64,000 nt of DNA from Pseudomonadales bacterium (GTDB lineage: Bacteria > Pseudomonadota > Gammaproteobacteria > Pseudomonadales > Azotimanducaceae): assembly GCA_019090615.1 (NCBI GenBank), contig JAHRVQ010000053.1:23825-87824 (forward strand). Reading direction: 5' to 3'. The stretch's first letter is position 1. Each line of letters begins with the position of its first letter. Shown here piece after piece: positions 8,696 through 18,548 of the stretch. Both the position numbers and the translations under genes were made by a program. The notes beneath the pieces are model-generated. The model searched no databases. It was not told where the DNA came from and saw nothing but the letters and a program-made list of their open reading frames with translations.

Positions 8696-9323
8696 AAGTT
8701 TCATCTTTTTCCTTTTCAGCCCAGTATTCTATTTGTCTAATTAGGGTTTTATTGCCTAACCCGTTAGTGGCTGAAAATGTTTGTAATGTTGCCTGCTGAT
8801 TACCAGAATTTTTTATAAATCGTTGAACCTTAAGCAGTGCGTTTTGTTGCGCGCCGCGTTTCAATTTATCTGCCTTGGTCAATAGTATGTGAATTGGCAA
8901 TTGCGCCTCGGCAGCCCATTCTAACATCATTAGGTCGAAGTCCTTTAACGGGTGGCGGATATCCATGACCAGGATGAGACCTTGTAAAGATTGCCGGTTT
9001 TGAAGGTAGGCATCAATGTTTTCATGCCAGTCCCTTTTGATTGCAGCAGGTACCTTGGCGTATCCATATCCGGGTAGGTCGACTAGTCTAAAAGTATCGG
9101 AAACGGAAAAAAAATTGATAAGCTGGGTTCTACCAGGTGTTTTGCTGGTCCTTGCGAGTTTTTTCTGACCGGTTATATAGTTGATGGAACTGGATTTACC
9201 GGCGTTAGAACGACCACAAAAAGCGACCTCTGTACCTGTATCTACAGGACACTGGGATAGTTTTGCGGCACTTTTTATAAACGCGGCTTCGTTCAAGGGC
9301 AAGGCTGAGGGTTTATTAGACAT
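8694..9323 (-). CDS. engB: Ribosome biogenesis GTPase EngB/YsxC
   Basis: Essential TrmE-Era-EngA class GTPase for 50S subunit assembly. Seen: G1 [10 protein letters not shown]3 DLPGYGYA, G4 TKADK, and the [15 protein letters not shown] switch I region. The ATG at 9323 gives a 209-residue protein beginning [15 protein letters not shown], the family's normal length; an ATG at 9344 adds seven residues, and a longer reading from TTG at 9386 would run into the region just upstream of the divergent cytochrome c4 gene. Position beside polA is conserved in gammaproteobacteria. Confidence 0.95.
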   Translation of the reverse strand: MSNKPSALPLNEAAFIKSAAKLSQCPVDTGTEVAFCGRSNAGKSSSINYITGQKKLARTSKTPGRTQLINFFSVSDTFRLVDLPGYGYAKVPAAIKRDWHENIDAYLQNRQSLQGLILVMDIRHPLKDFDLMMLEWAAEAQLPIHILLTKADKLKRGAQQNALLKVQRFIKNSGNQQATLQTFSATNGLGNKTLIRQIEYWAEKEKDET

Positions 9324-9428
9324 AGTTATAGTGAAATTTCTCATGCTGGATTGGGTCTTCTGGTGCAGTTTGTATATAATGCGCAAACAATTTTAACACT
9401 GCATGCCAGTGCAATTTTAAGGAATCGC

Positions 9429-10031
9429 ATGTACCGACTGATAATATTACTTATTTTAACGATATCCGTAGCACAGGTTAAAGCCGAAGGAGATGTTTCT
9501 CGAGGTAAAGCGTTAACAAATGCTTGCGTTGCGTGTCACGGGGTTGACGGCAATAGCCCCGCGGGTGCGTTTCCCAGTATTGCTGGGCAGCATACTAAAT
9601 ATTTGCTTAAACAGTTAAACGATATAAAAACTAAAAAACGTGCAGCGCCGTTAATGACTGGTTTGTTGGACAATATGTCCGCTCAGGATCTGGAAGATAT
9701 TGCCGCTTATTTTGCAGATCAGAAGCATAAAACCGGTGCCGCGAAGGCAGAATTAGTAAAACTAGGTGAATCTATTTATAGAGCTGGTATTAAAAGGAAG
9801 AAAATTGCTGCTTGTTCTGCATGCCATTTGCCTCAGGGTGAAGGATTAAATTTGGCAGGTTTTCCCGCGCTTGCGGGTCAATGGCCTGAGTATATAGAGG
9901 CGCAATTGAAAGCATTTCGAACCGGCGCACGGGATAATGATGGTGAAGGGCGTATGATGCGAAATACTGCGCTTGACCTAAGCGATGAAGAAATAGCCGC
10001 TGTTGCCAGTTACATATATGGTCTGAAGTAA
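9429..10031 (+). CDS. Cytochrome c4 (diheme)
   Basis: Periplasmic diheme electron carrier that can donate electrons to terminal oxidases. Seen: signal peptide (MYRLIILLILTISVAQVKA), two heme sites CVACH (about residue 33) and CSACH, each followed by a methionine-containing segment, and an internal duplication of two class I domains. The ATG at 9429 has an AAGGAA ribosome site; the longer frame from 9351 would overlap engB and lacks a signal peptide. Cytochrome c4 next to engB and dsbA is the order seen in Pseudomonas. Confidence 0.94.
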   Translation: MYRLIILLILTISVAQVKAEGDVSRGKALTNACVACHGVDGNSPAGAFPSIAGQHTKYLLKQLNDIKTKKRAAPLMTGLLDNMSAQDLEDIAAYFADQKHKTGAAKAELVKLGESIYRAGIKRKKIAACSACHLPQGEGLNLAGFPALAGQWPEYIEAQLKAFRTGARDNDGEGRMMRNTALDLSDEEIAAVASYIYGLK

Positions 10032-10080
10032 AACTAAATTGGTCTTATATCCTGGGTTAAGATAATTAGGTGTTTGATAA

Positions 10081-10108
10081 GTAACAGCCAGCCTTGGCGG
10101 GCTGTTAC
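10081..10108 (+). terminator. Hairpin between cytochrome c4 and dsbA
   Basis: Outer 9 bp stem GTAACAGCC/GGCTGTTAC enclosing an inner GCC-TT-GGC stem. The following bases (TAGTACTTTT) are only partly T-rich, so termination is likely but not certain. Confidence 0.6.
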
Positions 10109-10215
10109 TAGTACTTTTCAGTATTTATCGAGATGCGGGTACCAGGCTGGTTAATATTTCTGGCTGTAAATGCTATTTCCCTGAATTACCAATAAATGTT
10201 CAATTAGGACTTAAT

Positions 10216-10872
10216 ATGCGAATAAAATCGTTAATATCGATGTTTGTGAGTGTTTTTTTTGCTCAAATTTTATTTGTAAATATAGCTTCAGGGAACGATT
10301 TAGTTTTTGAGGAGGGCATTCATTATGTTGAGTTGCCGATTCCTCTACGGACAAAAAGTCCAGATATAATTGAAGTTGCTGAGCATTTTTCCTACGGCTG
10401 TCCACACTGTTTCCAGTTTGAACCCCTGATTAGTAGTTGGCATGAATCTTTGCCAGCAGACGTGAGCTTTGACCGAACCCCTGCGCTTTATAATCAAGAA
10501 TATCTGGTCTATGCACAAACTTACTATGCCGCTAAAACCCTGAAAGTACTGGATAAAGTTCATAAGGCCTTGTTTAACGCGATTCACGGTGAAAGACGAA
10601 GGCTAAATACGCCGCAGTCTATGGCTGTGTTTTTTACTGAATTTGGTGTTGCGGCGGAAGATTTTGCTCGTGCTTATAATTCATTTGGCGTTCGTGCTGG
10701 TGTGCAACAGGCTGATTCAAAAGGCCGTGCCTATCGGTCCAGTGGTGTACCAGCGATGGTGGTAAATGGTAAATATCGCGTCGAAGGTGCCATGGCAGGG
10801 AGTAATGCCAATATGATCAGAGTGGTCAATTTCCTGATCGAAAAAGAACGCCAAAGCATTAAAGGTTCTTGA
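10216..10872 (+). CDS. dsbA: Thiol:disulfide interchange protein DsbA
   Basis: Periplasmic oxidase that introduces disulfides and is recycled by DsbB, whose gene lies at 41.2-41.7 kb. Seen: signal peptide (about residues 1-26), the active site CPHC at residues 62-65 in FSYGCPHCFQFEP, helical insertion domain, and the cis-proline loop SSGVPAMVVNG. Length 218 is normal for the pseudomonad type. ATG at 10216. The gene is followed at once by a five-copy 23 bp tandem repeat. Confidence 0.95.
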   Translation: MRIKSLISMFVSVFFAQILFVNIASGNDLVFEEGIHYVELPIPLRTKSPDIIEVAEHFSYGCPHCFQFEPLISSWHESLPADVSFDRTPALYNQEYLVYAQTYYAAKTLKVLDKVHKALFNAIHGERRRLNTPQSMAVFFTEFGVAAEDFARAYNSFGVRAGVQQADSKGRAYRSSGVPAMVVNGKYRVEGAMAGSNANMIRVVNFLIEKERQSIKGS

Positions 10873-10875
10873 TCA

Positions 10876-10990
10876 GAAGAGCCGCTCAGGGCTGTTTACA
10901 AGAACCGCTCAGGGCTGTTTACAAGAACCGCTCAGGGCTGTTTATTCGAGCCGCTCAGGGCTGTTTATTCGCGCAGCTCAGGGCTGTGAA
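10876..10990. repeat. 23 bp tandem repeat, five copies
   Basis: The core GCTCAGGGCTGT recurs at 10884, 10907, 10930, 10953 and 10976, spacing exactly 23 bp. Copies 1-3 share TTTACAAGAACC spacers and later copies have diverged. It starts 4 bp after the dsbA stop. Since 23 is not a multiple of three it is unlikely to be coding. Confidence 0.92.
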
Positions 10991-11500
10991 AGAGATTGTA
11001 GTGGTTTGGTTGAAGAATTGGTTGATGATAGTTGGATACTCTATCAGAAGCAGTCTATATTCTTTGTACCTCTATGTTTCCTGGGCATTAGTTTGCTGGG
11101 CATTGTATAGCTGAATAATTGTATCGTTTGTTTTCTTTAGCCGAATGCGTTGAATCAAATAGAGGGTTAAATTAGAATTCGCCCTGGCGAAATGGAATCA
11201 ATTTCCCTATCTTTCTGGCCAGCTATTTATGTTCGACCTGCCAGCAAAGAGAAGTATAGAGCGACCTTCAGTGCGTTGGTATGAGAATCACTCAGGCCGA
11301 GCGCATAGCTATATACTTTATCGTTACCGTACTGCGGTTGGATGGGTAAAGTTTGCTACGCTAAATTTTCTTTGTGAAACTTATTCTTATACATATTTTT
11401 TCTTATACATATTTTCTCACCAAACCTACATAAAATGATATGCGATATTTTTTGTTGTAGCAGCCAACATATACATTAATAACCCGCACTGGAGTGCAAT
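10991..11500. other. Intergenic stretch before IMP dehydrogenase gene
   Basis: About 510 bp without a credible gene. It holds a perfect 16 bp tandem duplication (TTCTTATACATATTTT at 11384-11399 and 11400-11415), AT-rich sequence after it, and the ribosome site region of the next gene. Short frames here lack coding-like composition. Confidence 0.6.
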
Positions 11501-13018
11501 ATGGCGACCATACTGGATGATATTTCTCGCACCTTTTCGGAATATCTGCTTATTCCTCGGCGAACGCGTAAAGGCCAGCAGGCAGATCAGGTCGACCTGA
11601 GTACTCCTTTGTCCTCAATAGAGCGACTGGCAGCGCCGAAATTGAAAATAAATACCCCAGTAGTTTCTGCCTGTATGCAAAGTGTGTCGGGTACTGAACT
11701 GTCAATTGCTTTGGCAAGGCAGGGTGGCTTAGGGTTTATATATTGTTCACAGAGCATTGAAAGCCAGGTTGATATGATTCGGCTGGTTAAATCACATAAA
11801 GCTGGGTTTGTGCAAAGTGATTCAAATGTACGTGCGCAGGCAACGTTGTGTGAAGTTATTGAATTGATGGCGCAAACAGGGCATTCCACCGTGCCAGTTA
11901 CCGATGATGGTAGTTCGACAGGTAAATTATTGGGTATTATTACGGACAAAGATTTTTGGGAATTTGAAGATGACCTGAGCCGTACCGTAGGTGAACATAT
12001 GACGCCCTATTCTGAAGTTATTCACGGCCTGGAGGGTGTTAGTCTAAAAGAAGCGAATCAGCTTTTGCATAAGCATAAAAAAGATTGTTTACCCATCGTT
12101 GATGCTGGAGGTCATCTGGTCGCTCTGGTTTTTAAGAAAGATTATGTGGATCATAGGCGTCATCCTCTGGAAATGCTGGATGAGTCGAAGCGCCTGTGTG
12201 TGGGTGGGGCAATTAACACCCATGATTATAAAGAACGCGTGCCGGCGCTTATTAATGCCGAAGTTGATGCGCTGTGTTTTGATTCATCAGATGGATTTAC
12301 GGATTATCAACTGGAAGGTATTCAATGGATTCGAAAAAAATATGGGCCAGATGTGGTTATTGGGGGCGGTAATGTGGTCTCGGCAGAAGGTTTTGATTTT
12401 TTGGTGGAGGATGGCGGTGTTGATTTCATTAAGGTCGGTATTGGCGGCGGTTCAATTTGTATTACCAGAGAACAAAAAGGTGTAGGTAGAGGGCAGGCTT
12501 CTGCCTTGCTTGAGGTGGCAAACAGGCGTGATGAGTATTTTGCGAAGACGGGTCGTTATATCCCGATATGTTCTGATGGTGGTTTAGCTAACGATACTCA
12601 GATAGTTATAGCGCTGGCAATGGGTGCTGACTTTGTCATGATGGGAAGGTATTTTGCTATGACTGAAGAAAGTCCAACACCCAAGACTTCGATCAATGGG
12701 CAGATGTATAAGCCGTATTGGGGTGAAGGCACAATCAGAGCGCAGAACTGGCAGCGTTACGATGATGGTGCAGAGTCAAAAAAGATGGTGTTTGAAGAAG
12801 GTGTTGACGCCTATGTGCCGCTGGCAGGTCCATTAGCGGAGGTGCTTCATACCACTTTGTTTAAGCTCAAGAGTACAATGGTTAACGTCGGTTCTGATTC
12901 GCTAGCCGAATTTCGAGAGCGTGCTGTGTTAACACTGGTTTCAGAGCAATCGGTTGTAGAGGGTGGTACATCGAATGTATTCAAATTTGATAATTCGAGC
13001 TGGGGAAATACCGGTTAG
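11501..13018 (+). CDS. IMP dehydrogenase family protein (divergent type)
   Basis: Predicted to oxidise IMP to XMP in guanine nucleotide synthesis. A (beta/alpha)8 barrel is interrupted by two CBS modules (about residues 95-220, TGHSTVPVTDDG and KKDCLPIVDAGG). Catalytic loop GIGGGSICITREQKGVGRGQ contains the nucleophilic cysteine but differs from the E. coli GuaB form (GPGSICTTR). The phosphate-binding GGLAND and MMGRYF segments and the C-terminal flap with YDDGAESK are present. At 505 residues it is longer than GuaB (about 488) and clearly not the standard proteobacterial GuaB; guaA is not adjacent. It may be a second IMPDH acquired by transfer. Confidence 0.82.
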   Translation: MATILDDISRTFSEYLLIPRRTRKGQQADQVDLSTPLSSIERLAAPKLKINTPVVSACMQSVSGTELSIALARQGGLGFIYCSQSIESQVDMIRLVKSHKAGFVQSDSNVRAQATLCEVIELMAQTGHSTVPVTDDGSSTGKLLGIITDKDFWEFEDDLSRTVGEHMTPYSEVIHGLEGVSLKEANQLLHKHKKDCLPIVDAGGHLVALVFKKDYVDHRRHPLEMLDESKRLCVGGAINTHDYKERVPALINAEVDALCFDSSDGFTDYQLEGIQWIRKKYGPDVVIGGGNVVSAEGFDFLVEDGGVDFIKVGIGGGSICITREQKGVGRGQASALLEVANRRDEYFAKTGRYIPICSDGGLANDTQIVIALAMGADFVMMGRYFAMTEESPTPKTSINGQMYKPYWGEGTIRAQNWQRYDDGAESKKMVFEEGVDAYVPLAGPLAEVLHTTLFKLKSTMVNVGSDSLAEFRERAVLTLVSEQSVVEGGTSNVFKFDNSSWGNTG

Positions 13019-13209
13019 GTGTGAGCTATGTCGAGTCTGAGTTGATGCATCAGAGGTTCGTTATATTTTGTTGAGAATGAGTTGGCCAGCCACAGGGTAG
13101 CTTTTGGTTGCTTATTCAAGGCTGTTAATAGTCCAATTGATGGTTAGGTGCTTTGTATTAGGTTACAATGCGCGTCGCTTTTTAACTTGCTATTCAGGAA
13201 ACAGTTGTT

Positions 13210-13620
13210 GTGAAAAAAATTGCAATATTATTATTTTCCCTATTTTTTTATCAAATCGTTAGTGCTGGCAGCGTTGAAGATGGCATAGTTGAACGAATCA
13301 AAAAAGTGGGCAGTGTTTGTGTTGAAGGGAACGATTGTGCTCAAGCTAGCGCCGGCGGGGCTATTGCAGATACTGGCGGCGGCGGTGAGGCGACCTATAA
13401 AAAATCATGTGCAACGTGTCATGCTGTAGGTGTGAATAACGCGCCAAAACTTGGTGATGCTGGGTCATGGCAGCCGAGAATTGCCAAAGGTATGGATGTT
13501 TTATATAAAAGCGCAATTGATGGCTTGCCACCAGGTATGCCGATGAAAGGGTTGTGTTTTACCTGCTCTGATGATGATTTAAGGGCAGCGGTTGACTATA
13601 TGGTGGATAGCACCAAATAG
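13210..13620 (+). CDS. Cytochrome c5 family protein
   Basis: Periplasmic monoheme class I cytochrome c, 136 residues. Seen: signal peptide (about 1-19), heme site CATCH at about residue 74, a following APKLGD segment, and PPGMPMKGLC with the axial methionine, then the extra CFTCSDDD cysteine pair typical of cytochrome c5. The start is GTG at 13210; GGAAAC just upstream is a modest ribosome site. A role as soluble electron donor to respiratory oxidases is inferred from the family and the cox cluster in the same window. Confidence 0.9.
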   Translation: MKKIAILLFSLFFYQIVSAGSVEDGIVERIKKVGSVCVEGNDCAQASAGGAIADTGGGGEATYKKSCATCHAVGVNNAPKLGDAGSWQPRIAKGMDVLYKSAIDGLPPGMPMKGLCFTCSDDDLRAAVDYMVDSTK

Positions 13621-13652
13621 ATGAGAATTCATTATCGACTGTTTTCTAATTA

Positions 13653-15173
13653 TTATAATTGGGTTTGATAGCGGTCTAATTTCCTGAATGCAAGTGCTTC
13701 GGTAAGGTGGGGCGTGCCAATGTGTTTAGCCGCAGACAGGTCAGCACAGGTACGGGCAATTTTTAAGATCTTATAATACCCCCTTGCTGACAAGCCCAGT
13801 CTTTCCATCGCGTTGTCTAACAATTTTTGATCTTTGTTTGTCAGTGCGCAATGCGTTTCTGCTGCTCTACTACTGAGGTGCGCATTTAGTGTGCCTGCTC
13901 GGTCAAGCATTTGTTTTTGCGCGTTTTCGATGAGCTCAATGGCATTATAATGTTCGGCGTCATTATGAATAAAATTTGGATCGGATAAGGCCCCTTTGGG
14001 CAAACTTGGGACGTCAACATGCAGGTCAATGCGATCCATTAGCGGTCCAGATATCTTGCTACGGTATTTTCTGACCCGGTCCAGGGAACAACTGCAGCGA
14101 TTACTGCTGTCTCCATAATATCCGCAAGGACATGGGTTCATCGCTGAAACAAGCTGAAATTTAGCTGGATAGGCAACATGATGGCTGGCTCTGCTGATGA
14201 CGATCTGGCCGGATTCCAGTGGCTCTCGTAAAACCTCAAGCACGGCCCGAGGGTATTCTGGCAGTTCATCGAGAAACAAAACGCCGAGATGAGCCAATGA
14301 AATTTCTCCAGGTTTAGGTGGGCTGCTGCCACCCACTAAGGCAACACCTGAAGCGGAATGATGGGGTGCTCTGAATGGTCGTTGGCCCCATACTGAAATA
14401 TCGAATGAATATTTTGATATTGATTGTATAGAAGCAACTTCCAGAGACTCGCTGGTGGTCATTGCGGGTAATAAGGCAGATAAGCGACTTGCAAGCATGG
14501 TTTTGCCTGTGCCTGGCGGGCCAACTAAAAGAATATTATGCGCGCCTGCTGCTGCAATAATGAGCGCTCTTTTAGCAAGATGTTGGCCGCGGATATCCGA
14601 AAGTAACGGGCCTGGTTTTCGGTCAGTGGGTTGTTGAATATGGCATGCTTTTTTTAATGTACCCTGGTTATCGACGAATTTAATTATTTCAAGTAGATGA
14701 GAGGCAACAAAGACTGACTTATTAGTCGCTAATGAAGCCTCATCGGCATTGAGTTCGGGTACGATGAGGGTACGTTGGTCCAGCAAGTTTTGAATGGTTG
14801 CTGGCAGAATGCCGTTAACTGCGCGTATCTTGCCATCCAGCGCCAGTTCGCCTATCAGTTCAAGGGTGGCAAGTTTCTCCTTGGGGATTTGTTCGCTTGC
14901 ACCCAGAATTGCCAGAGCGATCGCGACATCGTAACGTCCACCCTGTTTTGGCATATCTGCAGGTGCCAGATTAACTGTCACCCGCCTTGAAGGCATTTCA
15001 AAGCCTGAATTGACAATGGCTGCTTTTACTCGGTCTTTGCTTTCCTTCACCGCAGTTTCGGGCAGACCCACTATAAGTGTTTGCGGTAAACCATTGGAGA
15101 TGTCTGCTTCCACAGTAATTAATGGGGCGTCTATTCCCACCTGGGCACGAGAATAAGTTATAGCTACTGGCAT
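13653..15173 (-). CDS. comM: ComM/YifB family AAA+ ATPase
   Basis: Mg-chelatase-like AAA+ protein; in naturally competent bacteria ComM is a branch-migration helicase acting during integration of taken-up DNA. Domains: N-terminal Lon-protease-like ChlI domain (about 1-170), AAA+ core with Walker A GPPGTGKTMLASRL, Walker B VLFLDELPEYP, SAMNPCPCGYYGD cysteine-rich insertion, and the C-terminal Mg-chelatase domain ending ALAFRKLDRYQ. 506 residues, full length, ATG at 15173. Position next to the P-II gene is conserved in pseudomonads, although the small gene ubiK, usually in between, is absent. Confidence 0.95.
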   Translation of the reverse strand: MPVAITYSRAQVGIDAPLITVEADISNGLPQTLIVGLPETAVKESKDRVKAAIVNSGFEMPSRRVTVNLAPADMPKQGGRYDVAIALAILGASEQIPKEKLATLELIGELALDGKIRAVNGILPATIQNLLDQRTLIVPELNADEASLATNKSVFVASHLLEIIKFVDNQGTLKKACHIQQPTDRKPGPLLSDIRGQHLAKRALIIAAAGAHNILLVGPPGTGKTMLASRLSALLPAMTTSESLEVASIQSISKYSFDISVWGQRPFRAPHHSASGVALVGGSSPPKPGEISLAHLGVLFLDELPEYPRAVLEVLREPLESGQIVISRASHHVAYPAKFQLVSAMNPCPCGYYGDSSNRCSCSLDRVRKYRSKISGPLMDRIDLHVDVPSLPKGALSDPNFIHNDAEHYNAIELIENAQKQMLDRAGTLNAHLSSRAAETHCALTNKDQKLLDNAMERLGLSARGYYKILKIARTCADLSAAKHIGTPHLTEALAFRKLDRYQTQL

Positions 15174-15957
<784 letters not shown>

Positions 15958-15980
15958 CCTAAAGCCATATGATTGACGGG

Positions 15981-16008
15981 AAAGGTGCCGATGGCACCTT
16001 TTTTTTGG
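15981..16008 (+). terminator. Intrinsic terminator after P-II gene
   Basis: AAAGGTGCC, GAT loop, GGCACCTTT, then a run of T continuing to 16006. 24 bp after the stop codon. Confidence 0.93.
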
Positions 16009-16162
16009 CGGTTTTATTGTTTTTATTGGGTAGCGTGGGCGCGCTTAAAGGGTAATTCGACGCAGCTAAAGTACCAGAATTGACCTCTCTGCTAGTTGGT
16101 CTATAACTAATGGGCACTTGGACAAAGTGTTTCTTTTAGTATGGACAATTGGAGGTTACCTA

Positions 16163-16369
16163 ATGCCAGATAACAACCCATCAAACAGGGTTGAAGGCGA
16201 TGAAAACTCAATTCTGACTGTGAACGCAAAACAACGAGTGCGTACGCAACTGGAAACCGATATCGAGAATTTTCTGGCCAGCGGTGGTTCGATCGAACTT
16301 GTTGACAGTAATGTGACTGCCGACCCGCCCACCAAACCTGTGAGTAGATATGGTGGCAAGCAAATATAG
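16163..16369 (+). CDS. sutA: SutA-family RNA polymerase-associated regulator
   Basis: 68-residue protein. The C-terminal half (FLASGGSIELVDSNVTADPP, then TKPVSRYGGKQI) closely follows the C-terminus of P. aeruginosa SutA (FLSRGGKVQEIEPNVVADPP, then KKPDSKYGSRPI as I recall it), an RNA polymerase-binding protein that changes transcription during slow growth. The long acidic N-terminal tail of SutA is missing; only VEGDENS remains. Start ATG at 16163 is fixed by a perfect GGAGGTT ribosome site (16151-16157); the upstream frame from 16118 is not needed. Gene order comM-glnK-(amtB)-sutA is also that of Pseudomonas, which supports the call. Confidence 0.83.
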   Translation: MPDNNPSNRVEGDENSILTVNAKQRVRTQLETDIENFLASGGSIELVDSNVTADPPTKPVSRYGGKQI

Positions 16370-16479
16370 ACATCATGCTTTCAAGGTCCCGGTTGTGGTT
16401 ATAGTATTTATTAACAATCGGAATTCAACCCGAACGCAAATCACCTTATAATTTATCTTTTTTGGATACAGAAATTCCT

Positions 16480-17838
16480 ATGAATTATAAGAGTACGAGA
16501 GGCGACGTTGCAGGTATTTCTTTTAAAGAAGCAGTGATGATGGGTCTGGCTACTGACGGTGGTCTACTTATACCAGAAACTATTCCTGACCTTAGCGATC
16601 AACTTGATGGTTGGGCGAATTTGTCCTACACGCAGTTGGCAGTGGAAATAATGTCACCGTTTATAGACGATATTAGTCGGGCTGATCTGACGCTGTTGAT
16701 TGAGCGAAGCTATTCAACGTTCAATCATATTGATATTGCACCAGTACGTACCCTGGGGCCAGTTCAGCTGATGGAATTATTTCACGGGCCGACCTTAGCT
16801 TTTAAAGATGTTGCATTGCAGTTTTTGGGAAATACTTTTGAATATATTCTTAAGCAGCGAAATACCAGCCTGAATATTCTGGCGGCAACCAGTGGTGATA
16901 CGGGCAGTGCCGCCATCGCGGGCATTCGAGGTAAACAGAATATTAATATTTTTATTATGTTTCCAGAAGGAAAGACCAGTCCTGTGCAGGAGCTGCAGAT
17001 GACGTCGGTGCTTGATGCGAATGTACACAATATTGCCATTGAGGGCAGTTTTGACGATTGTCAGACGTTGATGAAATCTATATTTTCAGATTCAGAGTTT
17101 AAACAAAAATACTGTTTGGGCGCAGTAAACTCTGTTAATTGGGCCCGTGTATTGGCGCAAATTGTTTATTATTTTTATGCGTATTATAAGCTTGGATGTC
17201 CAAAGCATTTCGATGTCTGCGTGCCAACGGGTAATTTTGGTAATATCTTTGCGGGTTATATGGCTAAACAAATGGGTTTACCTATTCGCCATTTGATTTT
17301 AGCCAGCAATAGCAATGATATTCTGGTCAGGTTTTTTGAAACTGGGGTTTATCAGCGAGGTAAAGTCAGCCTTACTCATAGTCCAGCGATGGATATCCAG
17401 GTATCAAGTAATTTTGAACGTTATTTGTATTATTTATGTGGTACTGATTCGGCTAAAGTAAAAGTGTTTATGGATAGTTTTCTGAGCACAGGTAAGGCGC
17501 AACTGGAGTCGGTTGCAAGTGCAGATAAGACCTTTCGGTGTGCATCGGTCAGTAACGAGGAGACTATTGAGCTAATTAGGCGGTATGCTAAAAAGTATCA
17601 ATATATTGTTGATCCACATACAGCTGTGGGACTTAACGTTGCTGAGCAAATGGTGGACTCGGAAGTGCCGCTATTGTGTTTATCGACCGCCCACCCAGCG
17701 AAATTTGGAGATGTTATGGCGGCTGCAGATGTCAAGGTTAGTCACCCGACCTTGGCCGCTTTGAAGGGCTTAGCAACTAAAAAAACGGTAATCGCACCGG
17801 ATATTGATAGGATCAAAGCACTAATAGTTGAAGGTTAA
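16480..17838 (+). CDS. thrC: Threonine synthase
   Basis: Converts O-phosphohomoserine to threonine with pyridoxal phosphate; last step of the pathway that uses the thrB product. Seen: the PLP lysine in FHGPTLAFKDVALQFLG, the ATSGDTGSAAIAGI phosphate-binding loop, EGKTSPVQELQMT, and VPTGNFGNIFAGY, all typical of the longer (about 450 residue) threonine synthase group. ATG at 16480 gives MNYKSTRGD; a TTG at 16462 would add six residues. It overlaps the 3' end of the convergent yigB-like gene by 4 bp. Confidence 0.95.
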   Translation: MNYKSTRGDVAGISFKEAVMMGLATDGGLLIPETIPDLSDQLDGWANLSYTQLAVEIMSPFIDDISRADLTLLIERSYSTFNHIDIAPVRTLGPVQLMELFHGPTLAFKDVALQFLGNTFEYILKQRNTSLNILAATSGDTGSAAIAGIRGKQNINIFIMFPEGKTSPVQELQMTSVLDANVHNIAIEGSFDDCQTLMKSIFSDSEFKQKYCLGAVNSVNWARVLAQIVYYFYAYYKLGCPKHFDVCVPTGNFGNIFAGYMAKQMGLPIRHLILASNSNDILVRFFETGVYQRGKVSLTHSPAMDIQVSSNFERYLYYLCGTDSAKVKVFMDSFLSTGKAQLESVASADKTFRCASVSNEETIELIRRYAKKYQYIVDPHTAVGLNVAEQMVDSEVPLLCLSTAHPAKFGDVMAAADVKVSHPTLAALKGLATKKTVIAPDIDRIKALIVEG

Positions 17839-18539
17839 TAGTTGTTGGTTCGATGTTGAATTCGTTGTATTGCTCCTGGTAATTCGCTAATTTGCTTGAT
17901 TTCCTCATCGGCAGGATATTCGCCAGGTACTTGTGCATTTCTATTTAGCCAAATAGTATGAATGCCTAGCTTTTTGGCTGTATCGACATCATGAATGGGA
18001 TTGTCTCCAACATAGATCATCTCAGGAGCCGCGTGTTGGGAATGTTCCAGTGCGCGAAGGAACATGTTTGGCGCGGGTTTCGGCGCGCCAACCTGTTCTG
18101 CTGAATAGCTAAAGCTGAATAAATGTCCGAGTCCCAATCTATTTATATCGGCATTGCCATTGGTTAATGCACATAAACTGAACTGTCTGGCGAGGGCTTG
18201 AAGAATTGATTCGGCACCAGCAAAAAGTGTAATTTCATTGCGTGCGGTTAGAAATACTTCGATTGCAGTGGCAGATTGTTTTTTAGCCGCATGCGGACTT
18301 ATATTGCTTAATAACATGGCCCGCTCAATGATACAGCGGCGAAGTTCTGTCACCTTGTTAGATAAGTCAGGTTTTTCCTGCAAGACCTGCTGACGTAATT
18401 CTCGCATCTGCTGAACGTCGAATTTCAACCTGGGGACCTGCAAACTTAGCCATTGATTCAATTCTTTTTCGGCACGATAGATAACTGGGGCAACCTCCCA
18501 AAGGGTATCGTCCAGATCAAAGCCGATTATTTTAATCAT
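17835..18539 (-). CDS. yigB: HAD family hydrolase, YigB type
   Basis: HAD-superfamily phosphatase; E. coli YigB dephosphorylates FMN and other small molecules. Seen: motif I GFDLDDTLW, motif II ALTNGNAD, lysine in GAPKPAPNMF, and motif IV YVGDNPIHDVDTA. 234 residues, ATG at 18539. It is the last gene of the dapF-DUF484-xerC-yigB run, an order kept between E. coli and this genome. The gap to xerC is only 9 bp. Confidence 0.92.
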   Translation of the reverse strand: MIKIIGFDLDDTLWEVAPVIYRAEKELNQWLSLQVPRLKFDVQQMRELRQQVLQEKPDLSNKVTELRRCIIERAMLLSNISPHAAKKQSATAIEVFLTARNEITLFAGAESILQALARQFSLCALTNGNADINRLGLGHLFSFSYSAEQVGAPKPAPNMFLRALEHSQHAAPEMIYVGDNPIHDVDTAKKLGIHTIWLNRNAQVPGEYPADEEIKQISELPGAIQRIQHRTNNY

Positions 18540-18548
18540 GGTTTTCTA

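Noticed and set aside
10869..11114. 81-codon frame starting TTG at the dsbA stop
   Set aside because: It runs through the 23 bp tandem array, which would shift the protein pattern every unit; no ribosome site or family match.
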